64,000 bases of DNA, from positions 198,233,427 through 198,297,426 of the forward strand of contig OZ005660.1 of the NCBI GenBank assembly GCA_963930645.1. Reading direction: 5' to 3'. Made by a program: the position numbers and the translations under genes. The DNA is from Salticus scenicus (Eukaryota > Arthropoda > Arachnida > Araneae > Salticidae). Of the stretch, positions 25,570 to 36,160 are shown piece by piece; the stretch's first letter is position 1, and each line of letters starts with the position of its first letter. Under the pieces are notes generated by a model. It saw only the letters and a list, made by a program, of their open reading frames with translations, made no database searches and was not told the origin of the DNA.

Positions 25570-25940
25570 AGATTATTTTTTTTAATATTTAGTGTGACAC
25601 TACTTCTCTAATATGGAAATTGTCTGCATTATCATAAAAGATAATTTGTTTAAATAATAATTTTAATATATTATTTTTTAAAAACAGAATTATTTCTTAA
25701 CTGAATTAAATTCTATGTAAATGTAGGTGCATTAATGAAACGGGGGGTTGACAGGGGCTAATGCCCCCCCCCCACAAAACTAATTATCATATAAAACTCT
25801 TCCGAAGCCTAATTTGAATTGTTTAACATAGGTTTACATGACAGTACTTGTTATCTTACCTCTTAATCTCCAACCTGTATTTATAGTAATAAATTTTAGC
25901 ATAAGAGAAAGTCGTGTGAGTGACACACCAGATTATTCTT
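25570..25940 (+). repeat. Repeat R1, copy C (3' part only)
   Basis: Matches the tail of copy B without either MITE, including ATGAAACGGGGGGTTGA and ACACCAGATTATT at the end. It is the natural empty site for both insertions. Confidence 0.75.
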
Positions 25941-26419
25941 TTTAGAGTGGGTGCAAAAGAAAGTTTGCGCGTTTATTAAGAGGCCAGACAGTTAATAATT
26001 TTCTTTGACTGTGAGTCCAGCATTACACCACTACTTATGTTTGGTAATATTTCCTAATATTTTTCTACATTTATATAAACCATAGTTTTTGAATATTAGT
26101 TTTTTGTAAAAAATTTTTCACAATTAAAAAAATAAAATATTACTAAATGTAAATGGTATTTCTAAAAAAGTTCACAAAAAATTAGCTGATTGACACTTGA
26201 AGATAAGTAAATTAGCCAGCCGATTATTCAGTATTCGGTCGAATAGTTACTATTCGATTTGAAAAATATTCGGTATTCGGCCAAAACTGCTATCCGGTGC
26301 ATCCCTAATATGAATACTTTTTTTCAAATGTATTTTTTGAGGTGCTTGCATATTATCCTCATGCCACAAAATAATCGCCAATTTTTAAACATAAATAATA
26401 TGGTAAATTTATAATTAAC

Positions 26420-27900
26420 TAGCAGGCTTTGCCTGCTCCACTGGTCATTATATTGAAATTAATTCTCAAAATACCATATCATTAATAATAATAATTTAAG
26501 AAAAAAAACCAAAATTCATTGAAATCAGTCAAAATCCAAGTTAAAGTTCTCGCTCCCTTCGGCAGCGGTTTTCCTGCTCACCACATTTCACAAAATCCCT
26601 TTACAGTGCATGTTGCATACACATACCTAACTGACACATTAACAAAATCGGGATTCTGAGATTATTTAAAGCAGAGTTATGTTTTAAAGTGTTTTTTTTA
26701 GCTAACCTCCCCACCCCGCCCTTAAAGGAAAGGAGGAGGGAATTTCGCAAAATATCTTTGTATTATGAGTTAAATACATATAACTGACCCATACATTGAA
26801 AATCTTCCTAAGATAATTTACTGCAGAATTACACATTTGTGTTACATTTGTGTTACACAATACGTGTTTTCCCCCTGCCCCTCAGGGGAGATAGGGTGGA
26901 GTTTCACAAAATCACTTTGTAGTGTGTGTTGAATACGCATATACAGTCCACACATCAAAAATTGCTATTTTAAAATTATTTGGATCAGAGTTAGGCTTTG
27001 AAACATGTTTTTACCCCCTCTCCCCCCCCCCCGAACCCTCAAGGGGGGATAGCATAGCATTTTAAATACTCCCTTTGCATTTTGTGTGTTTGAGTATGCA
27101 TAACCAATCGACATATAAAAAAAATCACCTACCTGAGATAATTTGGAGCAGAGATACTTTTTTAAGCGTGTTTTTCCCCCACCCCTCGCCCTTAAAGGGG
27201 GGGTTGGAGGGGAATTTTCACAAAATCCTTGTATAGTGCGTGTTGGGAACATATAACTAGCCAGCACATAAAAAATCGCCTAAGATAGTTTGGAGCAGAG
27301 TTTCGCATGGAAACATTATTCCCCCACCCCACCCCCTATTTGAATGAGGTGGAATTTTGCAAAATCCCTTTGTAGTGTGTGTCTTGATTATGCATAACCA
27401 ATCCACATATCAAAAAAATTGCTATTCTGAGATAATTTGTAGCAGAATTACTCTTAAAAGCGTTTCTTGCTCCCTTCCCCGCCGTTGAAGGGGGACGAAA
27501 TTTCATAAGATCCCTTTATAATGCGTGTTGGAAAACCATAAACAACCCACACATAAAAATTAATCTTATTGAGATAATTTGAAGCAAGGTTATGCTTGGA
27601 AACATCCTTTTTGCCACACACCCCAAAGGGGGGGGGGGGAATAGGACAGAATTTTACAAAATCCCTTTGTAGTATGTGTCTTGAGTATGCATAACCAATT
27701 GACATATCAAAAAATCGTTATCCTGAGATAATTTGGAGCAGAATTACTCTTATAAAGGGGGGGGGGAGAAATTTCATAAAATCCCTTTACTGTTCGTGTT
27801 GTGGAGGCATAAACAACCCACATATAAAATTTAATTTTGCTGAGATAATTTGAAGCAATGTATACTTGGAAACGGGTTTATTGCCCCTTACGCAAAATTT
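26420..27900. repeat. Degenerate ~150-bp tandem array with G/C runs
   Basis: A GATAATTTGGAGCAGA-like landmark recurs at about 26650, 26806, 26960, 27127, 27277, 27421, 27566, 27716 and 27835. Each unit also carries a C-run, a G-run, CACAAAATCCCTTTGTAGTG and TGCATAACCAATCCACA. The array starts just after a small hairpin (AGCAGGC-TTT-GCCTGCT at 26422). Several open frames here are products of the periodicity, not genes. Confidence 0.8.
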
Positions 27901-28370
27901 CATTACAATGGGTGTTGGGAACACATAAATAAGCCACACACTAAAACTTGTAACCTCAGTTCCTATAGATTTTCCCGGACGAATTCAGCGCTAAAATGTG
28001 GCTCGAATTTGTCCCCTTATAACTCCCCCCCCCCCCTAAAATCGAAAATCGCAAAAACACAAAAATGAGTTTTTGGAAATATCCTCAAGAAGGTTCTTGG
28101 CGGTTTTCTATATCTTTGTGCTATTATTGGTAGAGTTTTACTCGAAAGTCTGTATTTTTCTAAATTTGCCTCCAAAAATTGTTTTTACCCCCACCTTTAA
28201 AAATCCAAAATCGCAGAAAATACTTTTTTTTGTACTCAAGTCTAGTCTCTCTCTCAGTGAAGCAATTTGGAGTTGAGTTATGCTTATAAAGGGGTTTCTG
28301 CCTTCTGCCCCCCCCTCCCCCCCAGGGGGAATGAGGGGATATTTCACAAAATCCCGTCTTAGTGGTCATC
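27901..28370. repeat. Array-associated sequence with C-runs, one partial unit
   Basis: Contains CCCCCCCCCCC at 28026, then a further partial unit (CAATTTGGAGTTGAGTTATGC near 28263 and CCCCCAGGGGG). Two small overlapping frames at 28073-28369 have no recognised domain. Confidence 0.5.
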
Positions 28371-28559
28371 AGTGTCCTAAAACTAACGTGATTACCAAAA
28401 TTTGCGACTTATCTTCCATAGAATCGCCACGGCTATGTTGAGTCGGTTATCAGTGAGTTTACTCTTTTATATATACAGATAACTGTTTATAATTTATTTT
28501 TATTTACTGATACATTATTACATGTATCTGCGGTACTGTACACACCAGTTACAATAGTA

Positions 28560-29260
28560 CTCAAATGTACCAATAAATGTAATTGTATTTGGCTGAGTAT
28601 AAATCTCAAAATGTACAATATTCGATTCTGTAGCAATTATTATCACGAGTTTATGTATGTAAGCTTCACGCATATGAAAAACAAAAAATAAATAAACAAA
28701 TAGAAAAGATAAACTATGGAGGAAATTTGAAGTGGAACACTATAAATTGGTAACGACACAAAATATTAGATTGAAAGAAATAGTCCTGTCGTACTAAAAA
28801 AAAAAAAAAAAAAAAAATGTGTGCCGCTACCATATTTTCTATAAATCTAAAAAGTGTGAGAAAATCTGTATTGTAGCAATCACTTTGAAGCACGTTTGTA
28901 AGCTACATGCACAAGAAAATTAAAAAATATATATATCACTTGTATTGCTACCTTATTGTGTATGAATCACAAAACTCGGTTCTGTAGCAATTAATGTCAT
29001 GCACTTATGTACTCTTTTGCACATGAAAAAAAAAAAAAAAACAGCCTTAACTGTTTGCCGCTACCTTGCAGTGCATGAATCTAAAATATGCAGGAAAATC
29101 CATATTACAATATTCACCACAGTTCACGTATGCACACTTCACACACATAAAAAAAAACCCACTGGGTTCTGTTACCTTGCTGTGTATCAATCTCAAAATG
29201 CACAACAATCTGTTTCGTAGCAATCACTCTCATACATGTATTTACACTTCATGCACACAA
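28560..29260. repeat. ~119-bp tandem repeat, about six units
   Basis: A TGTAGCAATCACT-like landmark occurs at 28629, 28872, 28991, about 29110 and 29216. Each copy is followed by a CATGCAC-type block and an A-run and preceded by GCTACCTTG.TGTATGAATC. Spacing near 119 bp, with one degenerate or missing landmark, indicates an old minisatellite. Confidence 0.7.
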
Positions 29261-29295
29261 AAACAAAAAATTCTAATTCTCCTATATTATGCATG

Positions 29296-29580
29296 ATTTT
29301 TCATGCTTAATACTGTTCTATTAAATAAATCCTTATAAACATATTTAAAATATACAACCTTTTATTAACTTCATGTCTTTGAAACATGAAGTTAATAAAA
29401 TGTTGTATATTTTATAAGTTAATAATGTCTTTGAGACATGAAGTCAATTGTATATTTTAAATATGTTTATAATAAGTGCTTCATGGTATAGTTTTTTTTT
29501 TTTAATAAATCCTTGTCTAAGAACATAATTCAAAATGACTTTTTTAACAAAACAGTATTAAGTGCAGTATTTATTTGCTG
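29296..29580. repeat. Tc1-type MITE relic split by a nested palindrome
   Basis: CTTAATACTGTTCTATTAAATAAATCC and the right part (AACAAAACAGTATTAAGTG, GACGACTG) match the palindromic MITE at 37775. Between them lies a doubled hairpin (29335-29475) built on ATTAACTTCATGTCTTTG and its complement. Confidence 0.6.
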
Positions 29581-30290
29581 ACGACTGAAATATGAAATTG
29601 TTGTCAGTAAAGACAAATTATATTAGTCATTCGAAAATAATTAATTGCTTAAAACTGTTGTGTGAGTATGAGTGATTAAAAATTTTCCGAAGTTAAAATG
29701 AAGGAAATAATATTGTTATAAGTAACAATTTTATGCAATATTTATATTTTTATATAATGTGGTATTTTATATTAATGAAATAAATATAATAGGTAGATGA
29801 TGAAAAAAATTAAGTCATTTTAGATACACCAAGTATTTATTGTTATTACTATTAAAGCATCTGAATTAATTTGAAATTTATGTTAAAGCAAATAAAGATT
29901 ATTTAGTGTCTATTAGAAAAATGTTAAAATCGAAAACAAACTTGTCCTGATAAAATGAAAATAGTGACGATTACAAAGCATATAACAATTTGAAACCATC
30001 GGAATTTTCATAACTATTCAGACAGAGAGAGAAAAAAAAAGGCATAAAATATCAATGTAATAATATGAAGGAAAAGAACTGAGAGGATGATGTAGTTATT
30101 TATGACAGTATGTTGTTATGATATAGGAAGGTTTTATTTCGTCGCAGAGAAATATCACAGTTTCTTTATCCAGACTGAATAGTTTGGTGAATCTCACATC
30201 TAGAAGATCGATTTCTTAAATAATTTCTCGGAATTCTTCTATTTTGTTCGAAATCCATTAAAAGTGACAGAAATAATGTAGACGCCATAT
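29581..30290. other. AT-rich gap
   Basis: Nothing recognised on either strand. Confidence 0.5.
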
Positions 30291-30299
30291 TGAAAAATT

Positions 30300-30505
30300 C
30301 TTCTACAATTCGCTTTCGACAACGTCTCGCAAACACAGTAGGCTTCGTTTTGATAACGAATGTTTAATTTCGAGACCGTCTCGAAAAATGTGGAATAAAG
30401 TAGCAAACTGAGAAAACGGTATTCAGGTTTCGTTTCGGTACGTCATGGTGACGTCACTCTCGATCTCGAGATGATCTCGATGCGAATAAAGTAAGCCCCT
30501 ATGTG
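30300..30505. repeat. Inverted copy of the 11985 repeat terminus
   Basis: GTGACGTCACTCTCGATCTCGAGATGATCTCGATGCGAATAAAGTAAGCCCC pairs, as a reverse complement, with 11985-12030. GAGACCGTCTCG (30380) and CGACAACGTCTCG (30318) are related dyads further in. Confidence 0.55.
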
Positions 30506-30860
30506 TCGTTTGAAAATGTAGATTATTATGGATATCTTATGGCAGTCTAATAATTTTTCATTATTAGTATATTTGACGTATAAAAAAATGTAATAAATAA
30601 GTTTCTAGCGATTTGATTTTTACATTAAATTCCTTTTACCAACATCAAGCTTAGGATAATTCTTTGTTGGGAAAGTTTTTATTTTTAAATCTGTATAACT
30701 TATTTTCTGATAAAATTAGATTTTCATAAATTTGCTAGTGTTGACATTATATTATTTTGTAAAAGATAAACAATAATTTGGTTTACTGTTAGAATTTAAC
30801 ACTTGTGTGAAATTTTCCAATGCAGCTACGTGTTAAAGAACATGTCAACAAATTTGACTA

Positions 30861-31283
30861 ACAAGGAAACATTTAAAAGGTGTCATGTTCAAAAAGTATT
30901 GAAAAAAATATATGTGATTCTACTCTTCATAAAACACCAGAAAATGAAAAAAATATCGGCTGAAATTAATTACAGCGACCACAAAAAATTATCAAAATTA
31001 AGCATATTTGGCGATTTCACACTGCTAGGCGATTATTTTTGAGTACTTGGCGGAAAAGCAAAACACGGTTCTGTTCGTACAGGGCAATCTCGGTGCAAGC
31101 AAACGTATCGCCTAACAGCGCAAAATCGCCAAATATGCTTGCTTAATTTTGATAATTTTTTATGGTCGCTGTAATTAATTTCAGCCGATAATTTTTCATT
31201 TTCTGGTGTTTTATGAAGAGTAGAATCACATATATTTTTTTTCAATACTTTTTGAAGATGACACTTTTTGAATGTTTCCTTGT
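30861..31283. mobile_element. 423-bp fold-back with ~175-bp arms
   Basis: Arms 30861-31033 and 31107-31283 are almost perfect reverse complements around a 73-bp loop. The two small open frames (30803-31042 plus, 31033-31302 minus) are mirror images made by the arms. Tips read ACAAGGAAAC. No target duplication was established. Confidence 0.8.
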
Positions 31284-31299
31284 AAGACATCCGAAAGCC

Positions 31300-31520
31300 C
31301 ATTTATTTTTTGAAAGCTTCTCAAAAATTGTGATATTTTAGGCTATCAATATTTTAATAGCTACACACATTATACAGACTTTAATAATATAATTCAATTT
31401 ATTTGTATAAAAACTAAACTTTCCTGATAGTTGTCCTTTAAGTTATTAACAGATTCTTGAAAGCAAACTCTCATTATTGCAGTTTCTTATAACCGTAAAA
31501 AAACAAATAAATTTACTTCC

Positions 31521-31559
<39 letters not shown>

Positions 31560-32260
31560 AAAAATTTTAATGTATAATTATTAATATTGATTTTTTTTTC
31601 CCCGACTAAAGATTGTATGAAGTAACTAGCATAGTTTATCTGGAATAATTTAGTAAAATGAAATGAAGTTTTAGCTTATGATATAATGTAACTATGCGTT
31701 TAAAAATCACGATGAAAGAGAAATGTCTGTAAAGGAAGGACAATTTTATTTTCTGCCAATTTGTGAACTACTGGAAGAAATAATGTTTTCCATTATATAT
31801 ATATATATATTTTAATTTATACCTAAATAAAGCATGCTTTATTACCCATTTCAAGATTTCCCCCCCCCCCCCCCCCCCCATAAAATGGAACTAGCTTAAA
31901 CTTATGCATTTTTGATATTTGAGCACATAGTTTCAACCAAATGTAATAAAGTAAATAAATGCTTCTCAGATATTTACCACATAATTTGTAGTGTTTTTCC
32001 ATATTGATGTTGTAGCAATCGTCTTTGACTTAATCAAATTTTGTGCAATGACAAATTCAGAATTAAATATAAAGCAGTGAGTATTGTGTTGTTATGAAAT
32101 TAGCATGGTAATTTTGCAAATATAAAATTGAGCACAAGCTAAAGAGCTTTTTTTTTTTTTTTTTTTTGTTTTATTTCCTATTTCTTTCAATCACTTACTT
32201 ATTATTATATAATATAAGATTGTGCCATTGCATCAGATAATTAGAATAAACATGGCACAT
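31300..32260. other. AT-rich gap with long homopolymers
   Basis: Contains a T-run of about 30 (31526-31555), an (AT)n tract at 31794-31812 and a C-run of 19 (31861-31879). No gene-like content. Confidence 0.5.
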
Positions 32261-32263
32261 CAT

Positions 32264-32331
32264 ACAGCAGAAACGTTCAAGATTATTTCCTTGTTTTCAT
32301 ACAAGGAAATAATCTTGAACGTTTCTGCTGT
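32264..32331. repeat. Perfect hairpin, 30-bp arms, TA-flanked
   Basis: ACAGCAGAAACGTTCAAG and onward pairs perfectly with 32302-32331 around the 8-base loop TTTTCATA. Read as CAGCAG...CTGCTG, it has TA on both sides, as expected for a minimal Tc1/mariner-type MITE. Confidence 0.75.
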
Positions 32332-32769
32332 AATAATAGCAAAAAAAAAAAAAAAATAATAGCAAATTATATTTATTCATGGTTACATTTTTTGATTAGA
32401 TCTCATCCCTGTGGTAGAAATTATTACTTGCTCATAAAAATTAAAGATACTCCTAAATTTCAGTAAAATATAGAAAGTGATATCTTATTGAAAGAATCTT
32501 CAACAGTCTATTAATAATACTGATATCTTTATATTTATGGGTACAAATTATGCGTAATTAGAAAGTATGTCAATATTGTCTTGTAGAAAAAGTTTACACA
32601 AATAAGGCTTATCGCAGAAAGCATAAAAGTATTCTGTCACAGGGACAGTCGTTGAAGCAAACCAAAATATGTGATTTTCAGTAAAACAAATCACTGTCAT
32701 GAAATAACTCATTAGTTTATTTCAGTTTGTTAGTAATATTAGTTTATATTGAATAAATCATAACAGAGG

Positions 32770-32919
32770 TTAATCCAGAACAAATTTAGTGCCGCATTTA
32801 GGCACCATCACAAAATCAACTTTCAGCAAAGAAGCACTTTCACGAAGCCAATTCTTAGCAATGTAGCTGCACATTAAACTTTGTATGAGCTTCACCGTAT
32901 CAAACTTATAATAAATACC
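32770..32919 (-). CDS. Candidate terminal coding exon, unrecognised protein (partial)
   Basis: On the minus strand a frame of 49 codons plus stop (TAA at 32770-32772) is open. Its composition is balanced for this AT-rich DNA, with segments such as NWLRESASLLK and DFVMVPKCGTKFVLD at the C-terminus. Two possible 3' splice sites fit: ...TTGAG|GGT (exon begins 32919) or ...TATAAG|TTT (exon begins 32904); both are phase 0. It could be the last exon of a minus-strand gene whose upstream exons I could not join with confidence; the nearest candidate is 33169-33237. I recognise no family. Alternatively it is a chance frame or a relic. Confidence 0.35.
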   Translation of the reverse strand, partial: GIYYKFDTVKLIQSLMCSYIAKNWLRESASLLKVDFVMVPKCGTKFVLD

Positions 32920-33168
32920 CTCAATTTAGATATTTAGTGGAGGCAATGGTAATTATCTAACTAAATAACTTCTTATATTACACATAAGAAATAACTCATC
33001 CACATATGTATTTATTTTATAACTGTTTCATTTTATTTTTTAAATGTATTTTTAAATTAAAAAGACTGCTTTATGCAATTTGGTTAATTGTTCAAAAGCA
33101 TTATTAATTTTCACAAACTTACTTGATTTTTTTTGATAAATTATTTTATAAATTGACAAAGAGGGTAC

Positions 33169-33237
33169 TAGTTTAAAAAAGCTGGATTAAACCCTGCATA
33201 AGCTCTGACCATCTTGTGATTTAAAGCAAAGGCTATC
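33169..33237 (-). CDS. Candidate internal coding exon fragment (very uncertain)
   Basis: After a reasonable 3' splice site (GTTTAAACAG|G) the minus strand is open for 22 codons, reading IAFALNHKMVRAYAGF and on. A stop follows, and no consensus donor lies in frame before it. ATG|GTCAGA would connect in phase to 32919 but is a poor donor. It may be a decayed exon. Confidence 0.2.
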
Positions 33238-33699
33238 CTGTTTAAACAATTTAAAGCTGTTTGTTCAGAGGAATAAAAAATTATTATTTTCGATGCATTA
33301 TTGAAAATAACTCTCTCCTATTGTCTAATAAATAATTTTAATTTATAGCAGTAAGCTCATATTCAAAAGCAAGATGAACATTATTAACATCATAAATATA
33401 TGTACATACATACATATATTATATGCTGTAAAACTACATACTGTTTATTTTTAGAGCTGTGGATTTTCAAGAAACTTTACAGCTTTTTCTAAATATGTAG
33501 GTTTTGTGAAACAGAACATACATTAAATAAACAAAAATATTCAAAGAAAAATATAAATAGTTAATTTATAAAGTAATTAATAAATAAAACATAAAAATTA
33601 TAATTTAATGGTTTAAAGCATGCATTAAGCTAGAAAACTATGATAATTTCTAATGACTGTTATATAATGTAGAAGGGTTGAGTAATCGATGTAAATAAG

Positions 33700-34410
33700 G
33701 CGTCTCTGTGCATTCTGTAGCTCTCGAAGATTTGCTACATCTCATTGATTTAGCTCAATATCATTCAATTACATTAGTGAAAATGGTTTTAAGAATTACT
33801 TAGTGGTTTTTTTTCATAATAAAAAATCTTGAGGTTGGGAAGTATTCATGTCACACTAATGCTATGGTATCGGCAAATGACACCCTTAAGAGTGGTCCGT
33901 AGACATGCCATCACAATTTTGATCCTCTGCAGAGGGGATGGCTTCAGTGGCGGCTTGCGGAACAAAAATAGGGAAGAGGCACTTCACAATATTTTATACT
34001 GTATTCATTTATAGAGTATAACTTCACATTCAAATAACATGAGTGTTTTTAGCTCTCTGTAGCTCTCGAAGATTTGCTACATCTCATTGATGGTAGCTCA
34101 ATCTCATTCAATTACATTAGTGAAAATGGTTTTAAGAATTGCTTAGTGTTTTTTTTTTTTTTCATAATAAAAAATCTTGAGGTTGGGAAGTATTCATGTC
34201 ACGCTAATGCTATGGTATCGGCAAATAGCAACCTTAAAAGTGGTCTGTAGACATGCCATCACAATTTCGATCCTCTGCAGAGGGGATGGCTTCTGTGGCG
34301 GCTTGCGGAACAAAAATAGGTGAAGAGGCACTTCACAATACTTTTATACTGTATTCATTTATATAGTATAAGTTCACATTCAAATAACATGAGTGTTTTT
34401 AGTTAATTTT
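33700..34410. repeat. 342-bp tandem duplication
   Basis: The segment starting TGTAGCTCTCGAAG at 33716 repeats from 34058 with few changes. Each copy includes the GATGGCTT target site and the left part of the hAT MITE described at 34293, so the duplication happened after that insertion. Confidence 0.8.
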
Positions 34411-34505
34411 TAATTAAAATTTTGCTTAACAAAGATTATGCATTAAAAATATTTAAGTGTTATGTTTCAGCTCTTCACCTATTTTCGGTTCATGAGCCGC
34501 CACTG
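34293..34505. mobile_element. 213-bp hAT MITE with exact 8-bp target duplication
   Basis: Left end CTGTGGCGGCT (CAGTGGCGGCT in the duplicated left piece at 33945) and right end AGCCGCCACTG are inverted. AAAATAGGTGAAGAG pairs further in. GATGGCTT flanks both sides exactly (34285-34292, 34506-34513), the hAT signature. The piece at 33945-34050 is the same left end, orphaned by the 342-bp duplication. Confidence 0.8.
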
Positions 34506-34689
34506 GATGGCTTCCTTGTTTAAAGCTAAAAATTCCAGAATAATTGAATTTGGTTTTTGCTTGATTTTTAATAATTCATTTTGAAGCTATGGAGTAGAAA
34601 AAATTGAACGAAATGCCTTTTTGCCCTTAATAAGTTCTAAATGAAACAAACAAACAAAAAAACTGCTTTAGAAAAACAAGAAAAAATTT

Positions 34690-34800
34690 AGCAGTTGTGA
34701 ATTTTCTGAATTTAAAAAAAAAAAAAAAAAAATAGATAATGAGTAGTTTTTATAACAAATTTCTTCATAGAATAACATGGGTTTTGGCTGCCATTGGCGA
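34690..34800. repeat. Short dispersed repeat shared with 38395-38505
   Basis: ATAGAATAACATGGGTTTTGGCTG and the preceding AATTTTC/A-run block recur at 38395-38505. The 107-codon frame at 34739-35062 starts in this repeat and ends in C- and A-runs; I do not regard it as a gene. Confidence 0.5.
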
Positions 34801-35250
34801 AAAATTATACAAAGTAATTGGCAAGGGACATGTAATAGACTCAGACCATGTAATAGTGCATTTCATCAAAATTCTTTTGATTCTTAATTTATTTGTTTTA
34901 TTTTTAAGCATAACTTGCAAACACAAAATCCTAGTTCTGCTAGTATTGGGTAATGAATCTAATTCTCTATCCCCCCCCCCCCCCAAAAAAAAAAAAAAAG
35001 AAAAAAAAAAAGAAAAAAAGGAAGGAAGTTTTGAGATTTTGTTTCTACTTTTTTATTGTTAATTTTTAAAAATCTTTAAATATGAAACAGTATAAGTTTT
35101 TCAAGTATTACTCAATTTTAGGTATTTAAAATAAATGAAGTGCTACTATCTTTCAGGTAGATTTCCAAATTTCAAGTTATAAATTATGGTGACATTCATT
35201 TAATATATTAGAATTACCCAAATTTTATTTAAACTTAAGCCTTTTTATTT

Positions 35251-35479
35251 AAGGTAAAGACACAAATGGTCACCACCCTCACAAAAGACATGTTAAAATA
35301 ACTGTTAATTAACATCTAGAATTTAAATCAGCTCAAGCTAGATTTTCCAGTTCTAGAGAATCTAGCGCGAGCAGATTCAAATTAATAGATGCTATTAAAT
35401 GTTTATTTCAACATGTCTTGTAAGGGTGGCAAAATCTGGGACAAATTTTAAGGATTTTGAACACTGGTGTCTTTACCTT
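35251..35479. mobile_element. 229-bp MITE with AAGGTAAAGACAC ends
   Basis: Exact 13-bp inverted ends AAGGTAAAGACAC and GTGTCTTTACCTT are followed by looser pairing (ACATGTTaAAATAA). A central palindrome is built on AGCTCaAGCTAGATT and AATCTAGCGCGAGC. ATTT lies on both sides (35247-35250, 35480-35483), a 4-bp target repeat like that of 25274-25518. Confidence 0.75.
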
Positions 35480-35586
35480 ATTTAGTATTGGTATTTCTTG
35501 CATTTTAGTATTTCCTGTTGCTTGCATAAAAAGCACAAATGCTTACTTATTTTTTTATCCCATTTTAGAAATTAGTTCTAAAAAGA

Positions 35587-35622
<36 letters not shown>

Positions 35623-35677
35623 TAATTTCATATATGATTTTAATCTAAAATTTCCAACATGCAAATTTTTCGATTAA

Positions 35678-35717
<40 letters not shown>

Positions 35718-35800
35718 CTTTTTAATTGAATATTTGACCAAGATTATAACTAAATTTCAACTGGCTGAGACATTTTCAGAAGCAGAGACCATGAAATGAC

Positions 35801-35933
35801 CTAAATCAGAATTGCTGCCATAGTTTGAAAAGCATCGCTGTCAAATGAATATTTTGAAAAATAGAAGCTCAGCAGTACCGCAGTGACTAATACTTCAACA
35901 TTATATTTTATTATGCCGCCAAATGCTTTATAA
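35801..35933 (-). CDS. Candidate coding exon, unrecognised (weak)
   Basis: After a good 3' splice site (TTTGTGTGAATGCAG|T) the minus strand is open for 44 codons to a TAG, including AFGGIIKYNVEVLVTAVLLSF, a hydrophobic stretch. It could be a last exon ending in AAILI, or chance: frames of this length are not rare in DNA this AT-rich. No family recognised, and no partner exon is joined with confidence. Confidence 0.25.
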
Positions 35934-35998
35934 CTGCATTCACACAAAGATGTTGAAAGGACATTCAAAATTCTAATTAGCAACTATAAATAACTTGT

Positions 35999-36160
35999 AT
36001 AGAGCAGGCGCATTTATAAACAAGCGATACTATTCTGCAAATTTTGCGCATGTATTCAAAATATCTGCCTTTCCATTGGTGCTTTATCCCACCTTTTGCT
36101 TACATTCTAAAGTACGCGCGGAATCATCTGTCGCAGTGACGTCACGTGCGCCTGCTCTAT
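35999..36160. mobile_element. ~160-bp MITE with TAGAGCAGGCGCA ends
   Basis: TAGAGCAGGCGCA at the left and TGCGCCTGCTCTA at the right are exact inverted ends with TA beside each. A GTGACGTCAC palindrome sits next to the right end. Confidence 0.65.

Larger units (their letters stand above)
22567..26307. mobile_element. 3.7-kb hAT-like non-autonomous element, both ends present
   Basis: The terminal inverted repeats are TAGGGATGCACCG at 22567 and CGGTGCATCCCTA ending at 26307. Inner GGCCGAA and ATATTCGG motifs also mirror each other. The exact direct repeat ATATGA flanks both sides (22561-22566, 26308-26313); shifting the element edge one base gives 7 of 8 matching bases. This fits hAT-type ends. 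The interior has hairpin repeats, three tandem copies of repeat R1 and two further MITEs, and no transposase. Confidence 0.75.

Noticed and set aside
26500..29260. CRISPR-like spaced repeats
   Set aside because: The units are degenerate along their full length, with no conserved repeat and unique spacer pattern, and the DNA is clearly eukaryotic.
34739..35062. 107-codon plus-strand frame
   Set aside because: Starts in a dispersed repeat and ends in poly-Pro/poly-Lys coded by C- and A-runs.
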